This document shows, one piece after another, positions 8,414-17,547 of a stretch of DNA of 64,000 nucleotides. How positions within the stretch are numbered: the first letter of the stretch is position 1; each line of letters opens with the position of its first letter. The stretch covers positions 1 to 64,000 of the forward strand of contig CALHSW010000076.1 in the NCBI GenBank assembly GCA_938038735.1, given 5' to 3'. A program made the translations under genes and the position numbers. The stretch is from an uncultured Bacteroidia bacterium. Lineage in GTDB: Bacteria > Bacteroidota > Bacteroidia > Bacteroidales > CAJPTX01. Under the pieces are notes generated by a model that made no database searches, was not told the DNA's origin, and saw nothing but the letters and a program-made list of their open reading frames with translations.

Positions 8414-10300
8414 ATGGCGATGTCAATGGGAAAAGAGTTGCGGCGTTGGGTCTGTGGAGGGCTTTCAGTACTACTAGCTACGTTGATGGCGGGGGTGGTG
8501 TGTGGTCAGGAGATAGAGGTACAAGCTCCGCAATCACTATACGAAGGCCAGCAGTTCCAGGTGACGTTTGTGCTGCCAGGGAAGCCCAAGGAGTTCCATC
8601 CGCCGGAGTGGGGTAAAGTGAAGATGCTATTTGGACCTGCGGTAGGGTCGTCCCGGCAGATGACAGTGATAAATGGAAAGGTAAGTCAGTCGACATCGTA
8701 CACGTATAGCTACGTGTGCAGGGCTGATGAGGCGGGAGATCTAACGATAGGCGCTGCGCGGGCAGAAATGGAAAAGGGAAGAATAACGAGTGAACCCTTT
8801 GTGATAAGCGTTCTGTCCACAGGGGCATCGGCAACGCCGGGCGGTGGAGGAGATGTGACTGGAGACGATGCGCAGGGGCAAGGCTCAAATCGTAATACGG
8901 CGGCTGGGAAAGATGCTTTTGTTACGCTGGAGCTAAACAAAAGCGAAGCGTACGTTGGACAGGCGGTGCTGGCGACAGTTAAGATATATACCCGATTAGA
9001 CTTGGTAGGGTTTGATGACATCAAGTTTCCGAGTTTTGATGGTTTTTGGGTAAAGGAGATACCAACGCCCGCGCAAGTGAGCTTTAGCCGAACAGTGGTC
9101 GATGGGAAGGAGTACAACGTGGGGGTGCTGCGTTCCTATTTACTCTACCCACAGAAGGCAGGCGTACAAAAACTAGATGGGCTGGAGGCGGTGGTGCAGT
9201 ACAGGGTTCGGGAGCGGACGCGTTCGTTTTTTGAAGAGTTTATGGGGAGCTATTCAACCTCGTCCATTGCCCTGCGTGGGGCCACGAAGCAGTTGAATGT
9301 TAAAGCACTTCCTGCCGAGGGTAAACCGAGCGGTTTTGCGGGGGCTGTAGGGAAGTTTTCAGCGAGCTCAACAGTGGATAAAGAGGAGCTGGAGACGAAT
9401 GATGCGGTAACCTACACAATAACCGTGGAGGGAGTGGGTAATATGCATGCGCTCGTGAAGCCCGATATCGCATTTCCGAACACTGTGGAGGCGTACGACC
9501 CCGTGGTGAAGGAGAACTACTCCGTGAAGGGTGCCGACCAGACGGGGCGTATAACGTATGAGTACGTACTGATACCGCGTGCGCCAGGCGATGTGGTGAT
9601 ACCTGAATATGATTACAGCTATTTTAACCCATCAAGCGGTAAATACGAGACGTCAAGGGTAAAGGGGTATACGCTACATGTTACGCCGGGGCAGGGTGGT
9701 GGCGCACCGGTAATGGTGAGTGGAGGTGGCAGCAAAGAGGACGTACAGGTGCTAGGGAACGACATACGACACATCCATTCAACGCGTGGAAAGCTGTACA
9801 CGAAGGGAGAGAGCTTCACGGGAGGCATGTTCTACTTATGGTGGATAGTCCTGCTAGTGCTGGCGACTCTTGGCACATGGGTGTACTTGTCGAAGAAGCA
9901 ACGCATGGAAGCCGATGGGGAGCTGCTTCGGGATAAGCGTGCGAGCGGGCTGGCAAAGAAGCGTTTGCGCCGTGCGAAGGAACTGATGGATAGAGGAGAC
10001 GAGGGATTCTATGCAGAGTTGCTGCGAGCGCTTTGGGGCTACCTAGGCGATAAGCTCCATTTGGAGCAGCACGAGCTAAGCTCCGAAAGCGTAGGTGAGT
10101 CGTTACGCATCCGTGGGGTACCAGAGGAGCAGGTGACAGCGGTGCACGACGCGATAGCGGAGTGCGAGTATGCTCGGTACGGAGTGAGAGACGATGCTGC
10201 AAAAACGCACGAGAGCTACGAGCGAGCGTTGGCGGTTATCAGTGGGCTTGATGCATGGTTGAAAAGAGGTGGAAGCCGTAGGCAAAAGAAGGGGAAGTAA
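8414..10300 (+). CDS. batD: BatD, large envelope protein of the aerotolerance operon
   Basis: This 628-residue protein has a signal peptide (hydrophobic residues about 14-30, ending near VVCGQ), a long beta-rich periplasmic region and one membrane helix at about 474-493 (FYLWWIVLLVLATLGTWVYL). The cytoplasmic tail of about 130 residues contains DEGFYAELLRALWGYLGDKL. This matches the BatD ('oxygen tolerance') family. Two in-frame ATGs (8414 and 8420) and a third at 8426 are possible starts; TAGAGGGA just upstream favours one of the first two. The next gene, batE, begins at the base after the stop. Confidence 0.9.
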   Translation: MAMSMGKELRRWVCGGLSVLLATLMAGVVCGQEIEVQAPQSLYEGQQFQVTFVLPGKPKEFHPPEWGKVKMLFGPAVGSSRQMTVINGKVSQSTSYTYSYVCRADEAGDLTIGAARAEMEKGRITSEPFVISVLSTGASATPGGGGDVTGDDAQGQGSNRNTAAGKDAFVTLELNKSEAYVGQAVLATVKIYTRLDLVGFDDIKFPSFDGFWVKEIPTPAQVSFSRTVVDGKEYNVGVLRSYLLYPQKAGVQKLDGLEAVVQYRVRERTRSFFEEFMGSYSTSSIALRGATKQLNVKALPAEGKPSGFAGAVGKFSASSTVDKEELETNDAVTYTITVEGVGNMHALVKPDIAFPNTVEAYDPVVKENYSVKGADQTGRITYEYVLIPRAPGDVVIPEYDYSYFNPSSGKYETSRVKGYTLHVTPGQGGGAPVMVSGGGSKEDVQVLGNDIRHIHSTRGKLYTKGESFTGGMFYLWWIVLLVLATLGTWVYLSKKQRMEADGELLRDKRASGLAKKRLRRAKELMDRGDEGFYAELLRALWGYLGDKLHLEQHELSSESVGESLRIRGVPEEQVTAVHDAIAECEYARYGVRDDAAKTHESYERALAVISGLDAWLKRGGSRRQKKGK

Positions 10301-11083
10301 ATGAAAGAGATGAAAGGGGTGTCGGTGATGCTGCGAGGGGTATGCTTTCTGGTAGCCATGGCTATGGGCATTGCGACGGCGCATGGCGAGGGGGAAGATG
10401 CTTTTCTGTTAGGCAATAAGTTCTACGAGCGAGGTCAATACGACAGTGCAGCGATGGTGTATGAGGCGATACTCACGAGTGGGCAGTACAATGCAGAGGT
10501 ATACTATAACCTTGGGAATGCGTACTACCGCCAGGCGCAGTACGCAAAGGCGATACTGAACTATGAGCGAGCGCTGAAGGTTAATCCGAACCATGAGGAT
10601 GCAGAGGCGAATTTAGCGTTGGCGCGTACGTATGCACAGGATAGGCTGACGGTGCCGGTGCAGTGGCCTATAGTCCGTTGGTTCAAGGGGATCCCGCTAT
10701 GGTTTACTGAGGCGGGGTGGGGTTGGATTTCTTTGGTGTGCTTCACGTTGGTGGCGGTAGTGCTAGTACTATTTAGGTTCTACGTGGGACGAAATCGCTG
10801 GGTGCTGGCGGGAGTATGCGGGTTGCTATTGCTGGCGGTAGGAGTAATGTCGTTTTCGTTTTCACGAAGGCATCGTGTGTTGATAAATAGGCCAGAGTCG
10901 GCGATAGTGATGCAGTCGGTGGTGTCGGTGAAGAGTTCTCCAGACGCAGCGTCTAAAGATCTTTTTTTGCTACATGCAGGCACAAAGGTGCAGCTGCGGG
11001 AGCGTATAGGCGGCTGGTGGGAGGTGGAGATTCCCGATGGGGCGAGGGGCTGGGTGGAGGAGGGAACGATAGAGGGAATATAG
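10301..11083 (+). CDS. batE: BatE, TPR and SH3-like membrane protein
   Basis: Last gene of the Bat operon, 260 residues. It has a signal peptide (about 7-27), two TPRs at about 30-100 (VYYNLGNAYYRQAQYAKAI), two membrane helices at about 143-160 and 166-186, and a C-terminal SH3-like domain at about 195-258. The order TPR-TM-TM-SH3 is characteristic of BatE. It directly abuts batD, and a strong terminator follows 22 bases after its stop, which fixes the end of the transcription unit. A scaffolding role in the Bat complex is likely. Confidence 0.9.
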   Translation: MKEMKGVSVMLRGVCFLVAMAMGIATAHGEGEDAFLLGNKFYERGQYDSAAMVYEAILTSGQYNAEVYYNLGNAYYRQAQYAKAILNYERALKVNPNHEDAEANLALARTYAQDRLTVPVQWPIVRWFKGIPLWFTEAGWGWISLVCFTLVAVVLVLFRFYVGRNRWVLAGVCGLLLLAVGVMSFSFSRRHRVLINRPESAIVMQSVVSVKSSPDAASKDLFLLHAGTKVQLRERIGGWWEVEIPDGARGWVEEGTIEGI

Positions 11084-11104
11084 TTGGTTTGTAAAAAAAG
11101 TGGA

Positions 11105-11133
11105 GGGGCGGACCATTCGGTTCGCCCCTTTTT
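11105..11133 (+). terminator. Rho-independent terminator of the Bat operon
   Basis: The stem is GGGGCGGACC / GGTTCGCCCC with loop ATTC, followed by five T residues. It lies immediately downstream of batE. Confidence 0.85.
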
Positions 11134-11220
11134 CTTTCGGTAGAAGATGTGGTTGTTCATCCGCTACGATACTGCCCTCTTACTTCATGCGTTTTTAGTA
11201 GCGACCAAAAGTACCGCCCA

Positions 11221-13170
11221 CTACAGCTCCATAATTCTGCATTCGGTTCTTCTATTCGCGGCGCGGCCCTTCTCGCTAGCGTTGTCGGCGGCAGGGCGCG
11301 TTTGACCATATCCCACGCATTGTATACGCGAGGGAGAGATGCCGGTATCAACGATATAGCGCTTTACGCTCCGCGCTCGCCTCTCAGAGAGGTCTAGGTT
11401 GTAGCTAGGCGTACCCGAATTGTCTGTATGCCCCTCAATTTGAATTCTCATGCGAGGGTAGCGGCGCATGGTGGAAACTAGCCGATTCAGCTCGTGGTAC
11501 GACTCCTTCGCCAACGTATCGGAGTCAAGCTCAAAGAAGACATTGCGCAGCGTTATCGTGTTGCCAACCTTGATGGGGATCATCTCGAAGCGAAGCTGTA
11601 GCGGAGCGGTAGCATCGTGCATGGCCTTAAAATCAAAATGCTCTGAGTGGTCAAGGTAGCCATCGTGCGAGGCGAAGAGACCGTAGCGTTCGCCCATGGG
11701 GAGGCATACAAGGAAAACCCCGTTGGCATCGGCGATGGGCGACATGAGCGTGTCGCCCGTGGTGAGCGCAATGAGTTGGCACTCGGCGGGGACAAAGTTT
11801 TTGGTTTGCTGATCTACAGCCTTCGCCCTAACGTAGGAGACTGGTGTTGGGCGCAGCGAGTCGGGGAGTTCAAAGGTATAAAGGTCCAGGCCCCACTCGC
11901 TACGCCGGTTGGAAGCGTAGTAGGCATCTTTGGCGCGAGGCGAGACAATAAGGCCGATGTCATCGTAGGGGGTGTTGATGGGGTAGCCGAGGTTTTGGGG
12001 CGTTGTCCATTCTTTCTTTCCCTTTCTGCGGCTCATGAAAATATCCTGAAGGCCAATGGTGGGGTGCCAATTGCTGGAGAAGTAAAGCGTTTGGTTGTCA
12101 AAATGGATGAATGGACATTGCTCATCTCCGGGGGTGTTGATGGTGTCGCCGAGGTTTTCGGGGGTAGTCCATCGCCCTTCGGGGAGGAGTGTGGTGCGCC
12201 AAATGTCGTAGCCCCCCTTGCCGCCGCTGCGGTTGCTCGTGAAGTAGAGGGTGTGGCCGTCGGAAGAGATGGAGGGTTGCTTATCGCTGCTATTCGTGAG
12301 ATTTACTGGGGCGGGCAGCGCGCGAGGGCGAGACCATTCACCGCTATCGTTCTTATCGGAGTAGTATATATTACATTGGCCCTGGCATTTGGTAAAATAC
12401 ATCCGTTTACCGTCTGCCGTGATGGATTGTGCCCCCTCGTTGGCATCGGACGATGTGACGGGGTCACCGATGGGCTCAGCCACATTCCACGCCGAGTCAA
12501 GTGCGACACGATGGGTGATGTAGAGGTCTTCCTGCATGTAGTCACGATTGCGAGAAATAGGCATTCCGGGGAGGGGCATAAGCTTGGTAAAGGTAAGCGT
12601 GAGTTCATCGGCACTTAGCGATGGGAAGTAGGCATCGTGGATGCTATTTACCGTTGTTGGGAGCGGTTTGGGAGCTATTTTCACAGGGTGGGCCACAGCG
12701 TAGCGGGCGAACTGCGCGCTGCGTAGCATTTGTTCTGCCTGCATTTTTCGGTAGGGGGGCACGGCTTTGCGGGAAAGGTAGCGTTCAAGCTGGATAATTG
12801 CCTGCTCGTGCATGCCGGCCTTCAGCGCGCAGCGCCCTGCAAAGAGTCGTGTTAGCGCGAAGAAACTTGAGTCGATTGCATTGGCAGCTAAATTCAGCTC
12901 GTAGGCCTTAGAGTAGTTGCCCAGCTGTTCATGGACTTGCGCCTCGAGTAGGTAAGCCTCAATGAATTGGCTATCCGCCCGCTTAGCGCGGGAAAGGTTG
13001 TTAAGTGCAGCACCGTAATCGCCAAGTTCAAAGGCGGTTACAGCTTCCTTATAGTTCTCTATCGCTCGCCTGCTTGTGGTGGAGTATTTCCTATTAGGCT
13101 GCCCATTCGCCACTGCCCACGCAGTGGTAAATGCCATTAGCAGCACTATGAACCTTATCGTGTTTCGCAT
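11221..13170 (-). CDS. OmpA-family envelope protein with TPR and PD40 (WD40-like) repeats
   Basis: This surface or periplasmic protein is about 649 residues long and is predicted to bind peptidoglycan. From the ATG at 13170 it has a signal peptide, a helical TPR-like region (about 30-140), a beta-propeller of PD40 repeats (for example QPSISSDGHTLYFTSNR) and a carboxypeptidase-regulatory-like segment. It ends in an OmpA C-terminal domain with IEGHTDNSGTPSYNLDLSERRA. The frame is open for 74 more codons upstream, but those residues lack a signal and would run through the promoter region, so I chose MRNTIRFIVLLMAF as start. The same architecture is common in Bacteroidota, including PorE/SprE-like and T9SS-associated proteins; a specific role cannot be assigned. 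Confidence 0.88.
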   Translation of the reverse strand: MRNTIRFIVLLMAFTTAWAVANGQPNRKYSTTSRRAIENYKEAVTAFELGDYGAALNNLSRAKRADSQFIEAYLLEAQVHEQLGNYSKAYELNLAANAIDSSFFALTRLFAGRCALKAGMHEQAIIQLERYLSRKAVPPYRKMQAEQMLRSAQFARYAVAHPVKIAPKPLPTTVNSIHDAYFPSLSADELTLTFTKLMPLPGMPISRNRDYMQEDLYITHRVALDSAWNVAEPIGDPVTSSDANEGAQSITADGKRMYFTKCQGQCNIYYSDKNDSGEWSRPRALPAPVNLTNSSDKQPSISSDGHTLYFTSNRSGGKGGYDIWRTTLLPEGRWTTPENLGDTINTPGDEQCPFIHFDNQTLYFSSNWHPTIGLQDIFMSRRKGKKEWTTPQNLGYPINTPYDDIGLIVSPRAKDAYYASNRRSEWGLDLYTFELPDSLRPTPVSYVRAKAVDQQTKNFVPAECQLIALTTGDTLMSPIADANGVFLVCLPMGERYGLFASHDGYLDHSEHFDFKAMHDATAPLQLRFEMIPIKVGNTITLRNVFFELDSDTLAKESYHELNRLVSTMRRYPRMRIQIEGHTDNSGTPSYNLDLSERRARSVKRYIVDTGISPSRIQCVGYGQTRPAADNASEKGRAANRRTECRIMEL

Positions 13171-13196
13171 CGCATTTTTTCTGCTCGTCCCGATTG

Positions 13197-13204
13197 CGAA
13201 GGTA
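13197..13204 (-). promoter_or_regulatory. Probable -7 element for the OmpA-family gene
   Basis: The reverse strand reads TACCTTCG, one change from TAnnTTTG, 27 bases before the chosen ATG at 13170. This supports the internal start over the longer frame. No clear -33 TTTG was seen. Confidence 0.4.
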
Positions 13205-13359
13205 CAAAATCTGCTGCGAAAGGCGAAGGATTTAATCAGAACCGTAAATGTATGTTCGTGCGCAGCGAATTGTCCAATGATTGTCAATGGTCTCCGACTT
13301 GAGGTACAGTCAACAAACGGTAAGCTTTTTCGTTTTCTAACGGTAGGAGTATAGAGTTT

Positions 13360-14187
13360 ATGGGAGCAAAATTGCATTTTACGAAGATGCACGGTGCGGG
13401 CAACGATTTTATAGTTGTAGAGCCAGTTGCAGCATCGTTCCTAAACCATAATTTCGCAATAGAGGAGAGGCAAGAGCTCATTCGAAGCGTATGCAATAGG
13501 CATTTCGGGGTAGGGGCTGATGGGTTTATGCTGGTCGCATCGGAGCGACACGGGGAAGTGTCAATGGAGTACTACAACGCAGATGGGCATCCCGCCTCGT
13601 TTTGTGGCAATGGAGCGAGGTGCGTAGCCCGATACGCCGTGGAGCATGGGTGGGCCGCGAGTGAAGGGGTAATACACTCCCCCGTGGGGGATGTCTCCTT
13701 TCGTATACTGCCGAGCGGTGATGTCGCTATACACATGCCCAATGCAGCCAAGCCGCGCTTTGATGTGCAACTCGGAGGTTATCTTGTGGACACTGGTGTA
13801 CTACATTTTGTGAAAGAGGAACGTTTTTCTGACGATGAGGCATTTTGCGCATGGGCAAAGCCGTTGCGATGGGGTGTGCAGAGAGAGTTAGGAGGGGTGA
13901 ATGTCAATGCGTATTACGTTGAAGAAGGGGAGGTTCACCTACGCACCTACGAGCGGGGCGTGGAGGGGGAGACTCTTGCGTGCGGCACGGGGGCGGTGGC
14001 CACGGCGCTATCCATTGCAGTAGGCAGCGGGGAGGCTGAGGGAAGCGTAACGCTTTACCCTAGAGGAGGAAGGCTCGAGGTGGCGTATGCATTGGACGCT
14101 GACGGCAAGAATTTTGAACGCATTTGGCTCTCGGGCGGTGCGGAGCGCATCGCGGAGGGCGATTTTTATTACAGGAAAGGTAAATAA
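13360..14187 (+). CDS. dapF: Diaminopimelate epimerase
   Basis: Converts LL- to meso-diaminopimelate for lysine and peptidoglycan synthesis, without a cofactor. It is 275 residues, the normal length. Both catalytic cysteines are visible: C82 in SFCGNGARC and C208 in LACGTGAVA. The N terminus KLHFTKMHGAGNDFIVVE is the family signature. A GGTAGGAG site precedes the ATG. It diverges from the OmpA-family gene, and a membrane-anchored DegP-like protease gene follows after 11 bases, suggesting cotranscription. Confidence 0.96.
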   Translation: MGAKLHFTKMHGAGNDFIVVEPVAASFLNHNFAIEERQELIRSVCNRHFGVGADGFMLVASERHGEVSMEYYNADGHPASFCGNGARCVARYAVEHGWAASEGVIHSPVGDVSFRILPSGDVAIHMPNAAKPRFDVQLGGYLVDTGVLHFVKEERFSDDEAFCAWAKPLRWGVQRELGGVNVNAYYVEEGEVHLRTYERGVEGETLACGTGAVATALSIAVGSGEAEGSVTLYPRGGRLEVAYALDADGKNFERIWLSGGAERIAEGDFYYRKGK

Positions 14188-14198
14188 CAACGATAGAA

Positions 14199-15359
14199 AT
14201 GAGAGTGAAAGGAAGTAGTGTCCCTGTGTGGCTGGTGGTCGTGCTGTCTGTAGTGTGCGGCATTGGGGGTGGGTACGCAGCGGTGCGAATGCAGCCCAAG
14301 GCGTTGCAAACGGAGATGGGAGGCACAACCAACGATGAGATAATCCAGCGGGCGGCTACTCCTGTCGGGGGGCGGGCAGCCCATGCAGGGGCGTTGCCCT
14401 ATTTTGTTGATGCAGCGGCGAAGGCTTCCCCCGCGGTGGTGCATGTGCGCGTGCTGGGGGTGGTGGAGCGTGAAAGCCCATACAGAGGCTCCATCCTTGA
14501 ATTCTTTTTCGGTGTTCAGCCCAATGTGCAGCAGCAGGTGCAGGTTTCAGGGTCCGGGGCGGTGATTAGCGCGGATGGGTATATCGTAACCAACTTCCAC
14601 GTGGTGAAGAATGCGCGCGCCATAGAGGCCTCATTGCCCGATAAGCGCAGCTTCGGGGCAAGAGTGGTGGCAGTAGACCCTGCAACGGACCTCGCATTGC
14701 TAAAAGTAGAATCTGATAAACCGCTGCCGTACATTGAGTTTGGCAACTCCGATAGCCTACGGGTGGGGGAGTGGGTGCTCGCGATAGGGAATCCCTTTGA
14801 TTTGGAGACAACCGTCACCGCGGGCATCGTGAGCGCAACAGCGCGTAATATCAACACGCAGAGCGGTAAGGTCTCGATTGAGTCGCTTATACAGGTGGAC
14901 GCCGCCGTGAACATGGGTAACAGCGGGGGACCGTTGGTTGACCTTGATGGGCATCTCGTTGGGATTAACACGGCCATCGCTTCGCCTACAGGTGCCTTCG
15001 CGGGGTATGCCTTTAGCATTCCGGAATCTATCGTGACGAAATTCGTGGACGACGTGAAGAAGTACGGAGAGGTTCGGCACGTCGTTTTAGGCGTAAACAT
15101 AACCAACTTGAATTCACAGCTTGCCGATAAGTACGCTGACGGCGACATGCGTGGCGTGTTGGTGGCGGGGGTCTACCAGAATGGACCGGCTGATAGGGCG
15201 GGCATACAAGTTACGGATATAATACGATCTGTGAATGGGCGCAGCGTCAACTCGGTTACAGAGCTACAGGGGGAGATTAGCCGTTTGGCCCCGGGCGATA
15301 CAGCTGATATTGTCATTCTGCGCAATGGGCGAGAGGGTACGTTAAAAGTGCAATTCTAG
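14199..15359 (+). CDS. DegP/DegS-like periplasmic serine protease, membrane-anchored, one PDZ domain
   Basis: A trypsin-fold protease of 386 residues. It has an N-terminal hydrophobic anchor or signal (about 7-27), then the catalytic triad: H134 in TNFHVVKNA, D164 in DPATDLALLKV and S242 in NMGNSGGPLVD. One PDZ domain follows at about 290-380 (GVLVAGVYQNGPADRAGI). A single PDZ resembles DegS; most DegP/DegQ proteins have two. The membrane anchor also suits a DegS-type role in envelope stress sensing, but no RseA-like partner is nearby. A strong bidirectional terminator follows. Confidence 0.92.
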   Translation: MRVKGSSVPVWLVVVLSVVCGIGGGYAAVRMQPKALQTEMGGTTNDEIIQRAATPVGGRAAHAGALPYFVDAAAKASPAVVHVRVLGVVERESPYRGSILEFFFGVQPNVQQQVQVSGSGAVISADGYIVTNFHVVKNARAIEASLPDKRSFGARVVAVDPATDLALLKVESDKPLPYIEFGNSDSLRVGEWVLAIGNPFDLETTVTAGIVSATARNINTQSGKVSIESLIQVDAAVNMGNSGGPLVDLDGHLVGINTAIASPTGAFAGYAFSIPESIVTKFVDDVKKYGEVRHVVLGVNITNLNSQLADKYADGDMRGVLVAGVYQNGPADRAGIQVTDIIRSVNGRSVNSVTELQGEISRLAPGDTADIVILRNGREGTLKVQF

Positions 15360-15372
15360 AAGGATGTAAAGC

Positions 15373-15425
15373 AAGACGAGCGGCGGCAACACCTTTACAA
15401 AGTGTTGCCGCCGCTCGTCTTTTTC
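15373..15425. terminator. Bidirectional terminator between converging genes
   Basis: Twenty-base arms at 15373-15392 and 15402-15421 form a perfect stem with a 9-base loop, flanked by T runs on the plus strand. It separates the DegP-like gene from the converging apbE gene. Confidence 0.9.
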
Positions 15426-15434
15426 AGTTATCCC

Positions 15435-16457
15435 TTACTGATTCTCTGTTCCCTTAATGCCCGCCGAAGCCCATTGCTTTAGCTCGCCATTGTCAAGGCA
15501 AAGAAGCACGCACTCAATTCCATCGGTTTCCTCTACAAGCGCCATAGACTTTTCAGGGCCTAGCACCATCATGGCAGTGGCCAGCGCATCGGCAACGGCG
15601 CACGTACCAGCCACCACCGTTGCGCTCAGTAGGTTGTTACGTTCCGGCATTCCGGTAGTGGGATTGATGGTATGGCCCCATTCCTTCCCATTGGACTCTT
15701 GGAATTCTCTGTAGTTGCCTGATGTGGCAATGCCACCGCTGTCGAGCGTAAAGGTAGTGATGAGCTTTTCGCCAGGCATGTTGCCTTTTTCAGGGGCATC
15801 AATGCCTAATCGCCACGCATCGCCCCGCGGGCTGCTGCCGTAGGTGGCGATTTCACCGCCCACCTCCACCATAGCGGCTGTGCAGCCGCACTGCTGCAGC
15901 GCCGCTGCGATACGGTCGGAAGCGTAGCCCTTGGCCATGGCGTTGAGCGTTAGCTCCACGCGTGGGTCATCTTTAAACACCGTGTCACCGCTTACGCGGA
16001 TATGTTTGTAGCCCGTGTAGGTGCGCGCGGCGGCAAGTGCTGCGGTATCTACAGCTTTGAATTGGTCTGCACCGAATCCCCACAGCCGCGCCAAGGCTCC
16101 AACTGTGGGGTCGTAGGCCCCCTGCGTCAGTTCACTCATACGCTGCGAGAGGGAGAGGAGGGCAGCAAACTCGGCGTTGACAACGTACTCCTTAGCGCGG
16201 TTAAAATGGGATATTACGGTGCTGCTGTCGTAGATAGAGAACAGGTAGTTCACCGCGCTAAAGGTTGAGTCTATGGTCTGTTGCACAACAGAATCCGCCA
16301 TTGAAGAGGCAACGGTGATGCTGTAGTACGTGCCTAGAGCTTTACCAGCAAAGCGGCTGTACTTCACGTTTCCGTTGGAAGAACAGCCCCCGAATACCAA
16401 AAGAACGCTAGCAATGCAAATGGTCAATAGCGGGTGTATATAATCTTTACTGCGCAT
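15435..16457 (-). CDS. apbE: FAD:protein FMN transferase (ApbE), lipoprotein
   Basis: ApbE attaches FMN covalently to threonine residues of partner flavoproteins such as Nqr/Rnf subunits, using FAD. The protein is 340 residues. The N terminus carries a lipoprotein signal with lipobox VFGGC, so it is anchored on the periplasmic side. Family motifs include LDSGGIATSGNYREF and GHTINPTTGMPERNN, followed by AVADALATAMMVLG. Its start overlaps the end of the upstream EEP-family gene by 11 bases. No Nqr or Rnf genes are in the window. Confidence 0.94.
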   Translation of the reverse strand: MRSKDYIHPLLTICIASVLLVFGGCSSNGNVKYSRFAGKALGTYYSITVASSMADSVVQQTIDSTFSAVNYLFSIYDSSTVISHFNRAKEYVVNAEFAALLSLSQRMSELTQGAYDPTVGALARLWGFGADQFKAVDTAALAAARTYTGYKHIRVSGDTVFKDDPRVELTLNAMAKGYASDRIAAALQQCGCTAAMVEVGGEIATYGSSPRGDAWRLGIDAPEKGNMPGEKLITTFTLDSGGIATSGNYREFQESNGKEWGHTINPTTGMPERNNLLSATVVAGTCAVADALATAMMVLGPEKSMALVEETDGIECVLLCLDNGELKQWASAGIKGTENQ

Positions 16458-17547
16458 CGTGTTTAATGTTAAAGGGAACTAGAATAGGATTATGGTCGGA
16501 GTAGTCGCACGGAACGACCATGTAGTCAAGCGCGGAGAGGGAGTCGGAGTGCAGAATGTAGTCGATCCGAAAGGAGGGGAATATGTCCTTATAGGTAGAC
16601 CCGAAGCCGTCCCCAGCTTCCTGGAAGGCATCACGTAGGTCGCCCCGCATGTGTCGATAGGTAAACGAGATAGGGGAGTCGTTGAAATCGCCGCACACGA
16701 TGACAGGGTATGGCGATCTATCGATGTGCGCCCGCACCTGCAACACCTGCACCGCGCGCTTCTCCACCGCTTCTCGTATTCGGGTGAACAAATCTATAAC
16801 CTCGCCCATGCGCTCTTTACCCTTACGGAAATCGGGATTTTTGATGAATTCAAGGTTCCTCCTATTGAGACGATACGACTGGAGATGGGTGTTGTAAACC
16901 CTAATGGTATCATTTCCGATTAGCAAATCCGTAAAGATAGAGGCGTTGGCCGACCCTTCAAAGTGGATTTCGCCGCTCGCTACGATGGGGAAACGCGAGA
17001 AAGTGGCAATGCCAAATCCTGAGTTGCTCGTGGTGGAGATGTAGTGAATGTGGGCGGTGTCGCCAAAGAGGATGCGTGCGTCCTCCTCGGTGAAATCTTT
17101 TGTATTCGTGTAGAATTCCTGCAAACAGAGAATGTCAACACGAGATTTGTGGGTAAGCTCCTCGATGGAGTCCATGGTGGGAGGTTTATTGCTCCAGGAG
17201 TAGAGGCGAAAGAGGTTGACATTCATACTCATCACCGTGAATTCCCGGTCGCCATTGTAGGGGGGGGAGGGGAGTCTGAAGCGAAAGAAATTCATCATGA
17301 GCGGAATGCCCGCGACGAGTACTACCCCTGAAATAAGAACCCACCACTTCCACCGAATGATCCACAGCACCAAAAAGACGAGGTTAATGGCGAGCAGCAA
17401 GGGGTAGATGACCCCGAAGGCCGTCAGCGGCCAAAAATCTGCTGGATTTACGAAGGGGGCGGCGTAGCTTAGCAGCAGCATTGAGGCCGCTAAGCAGTTG
17501 ATGACGATAATTATGATTCTGACAATTTTTCTCAATCGTTTCATCAA
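16447..17547 (-). CDS. Endonuclease/exonuclease/phosphatase-fold protein with N-terminal membrane helices
   Basis: The protein is 366 residues. Three hydrophobic helices occupy about 8-88, and a DNase I-like catalytic domain fills the rest, with motifs SMNVNLFRL, LCLQEFY, VCGDFNDSP and a terminal YSDHNPILVP. These contain the expected Asn, Glu, Asp/Asn and Asp-His residues, so the enzyme looks active. Related membrane-anchored members are hydrolases of nucleic acids or phosphoesters; the substrate is not predictable. The gene overlaps apbE downstream and the rhomboid gene upstream by a few bases, so it is part of one operon. Confidence 0.88.
   Translation of the reverse strand: MMKRLRKIVRIIIIVINCLAASMLLLSYAAPFVNPADFWPLTAFGVIYPLLLAINLVFLVLWIIRWKWWVLISGVVLVAGIPLMMNFFRFRLPSPPYNGDREFTVMSMNVNLFRLYSWSNKPPTMDSIEELTHKSRVDILCLQEFYTNTKDFTEEDARILFGDTAHIHYISTTSNSGFGIATFSRFPIVASGEIHFEGSANASIFTDLLIGNDTIRVYNTHLQSYRLNRRNLEFIKNPDFRKGKERMGEVIDLFTRIREAVEKRAVQVLQVRAHIDRSPYPVIVCGDFNDSPISFTYRHMRGDLRDAFQEAGDGFGSTYKDIFPSFRIDYILHSDSLSALDYMVVPCDYSDHNPILVPFNIKHDAQ

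Noticed and set aside
11647..12618. Long forward frame of 323 codons
   Set aside because: It lies wholly inside the OmpA/PD40 gene on the other strand, has no domain and no ribosome site; codon structure of the reverse gene explains it.
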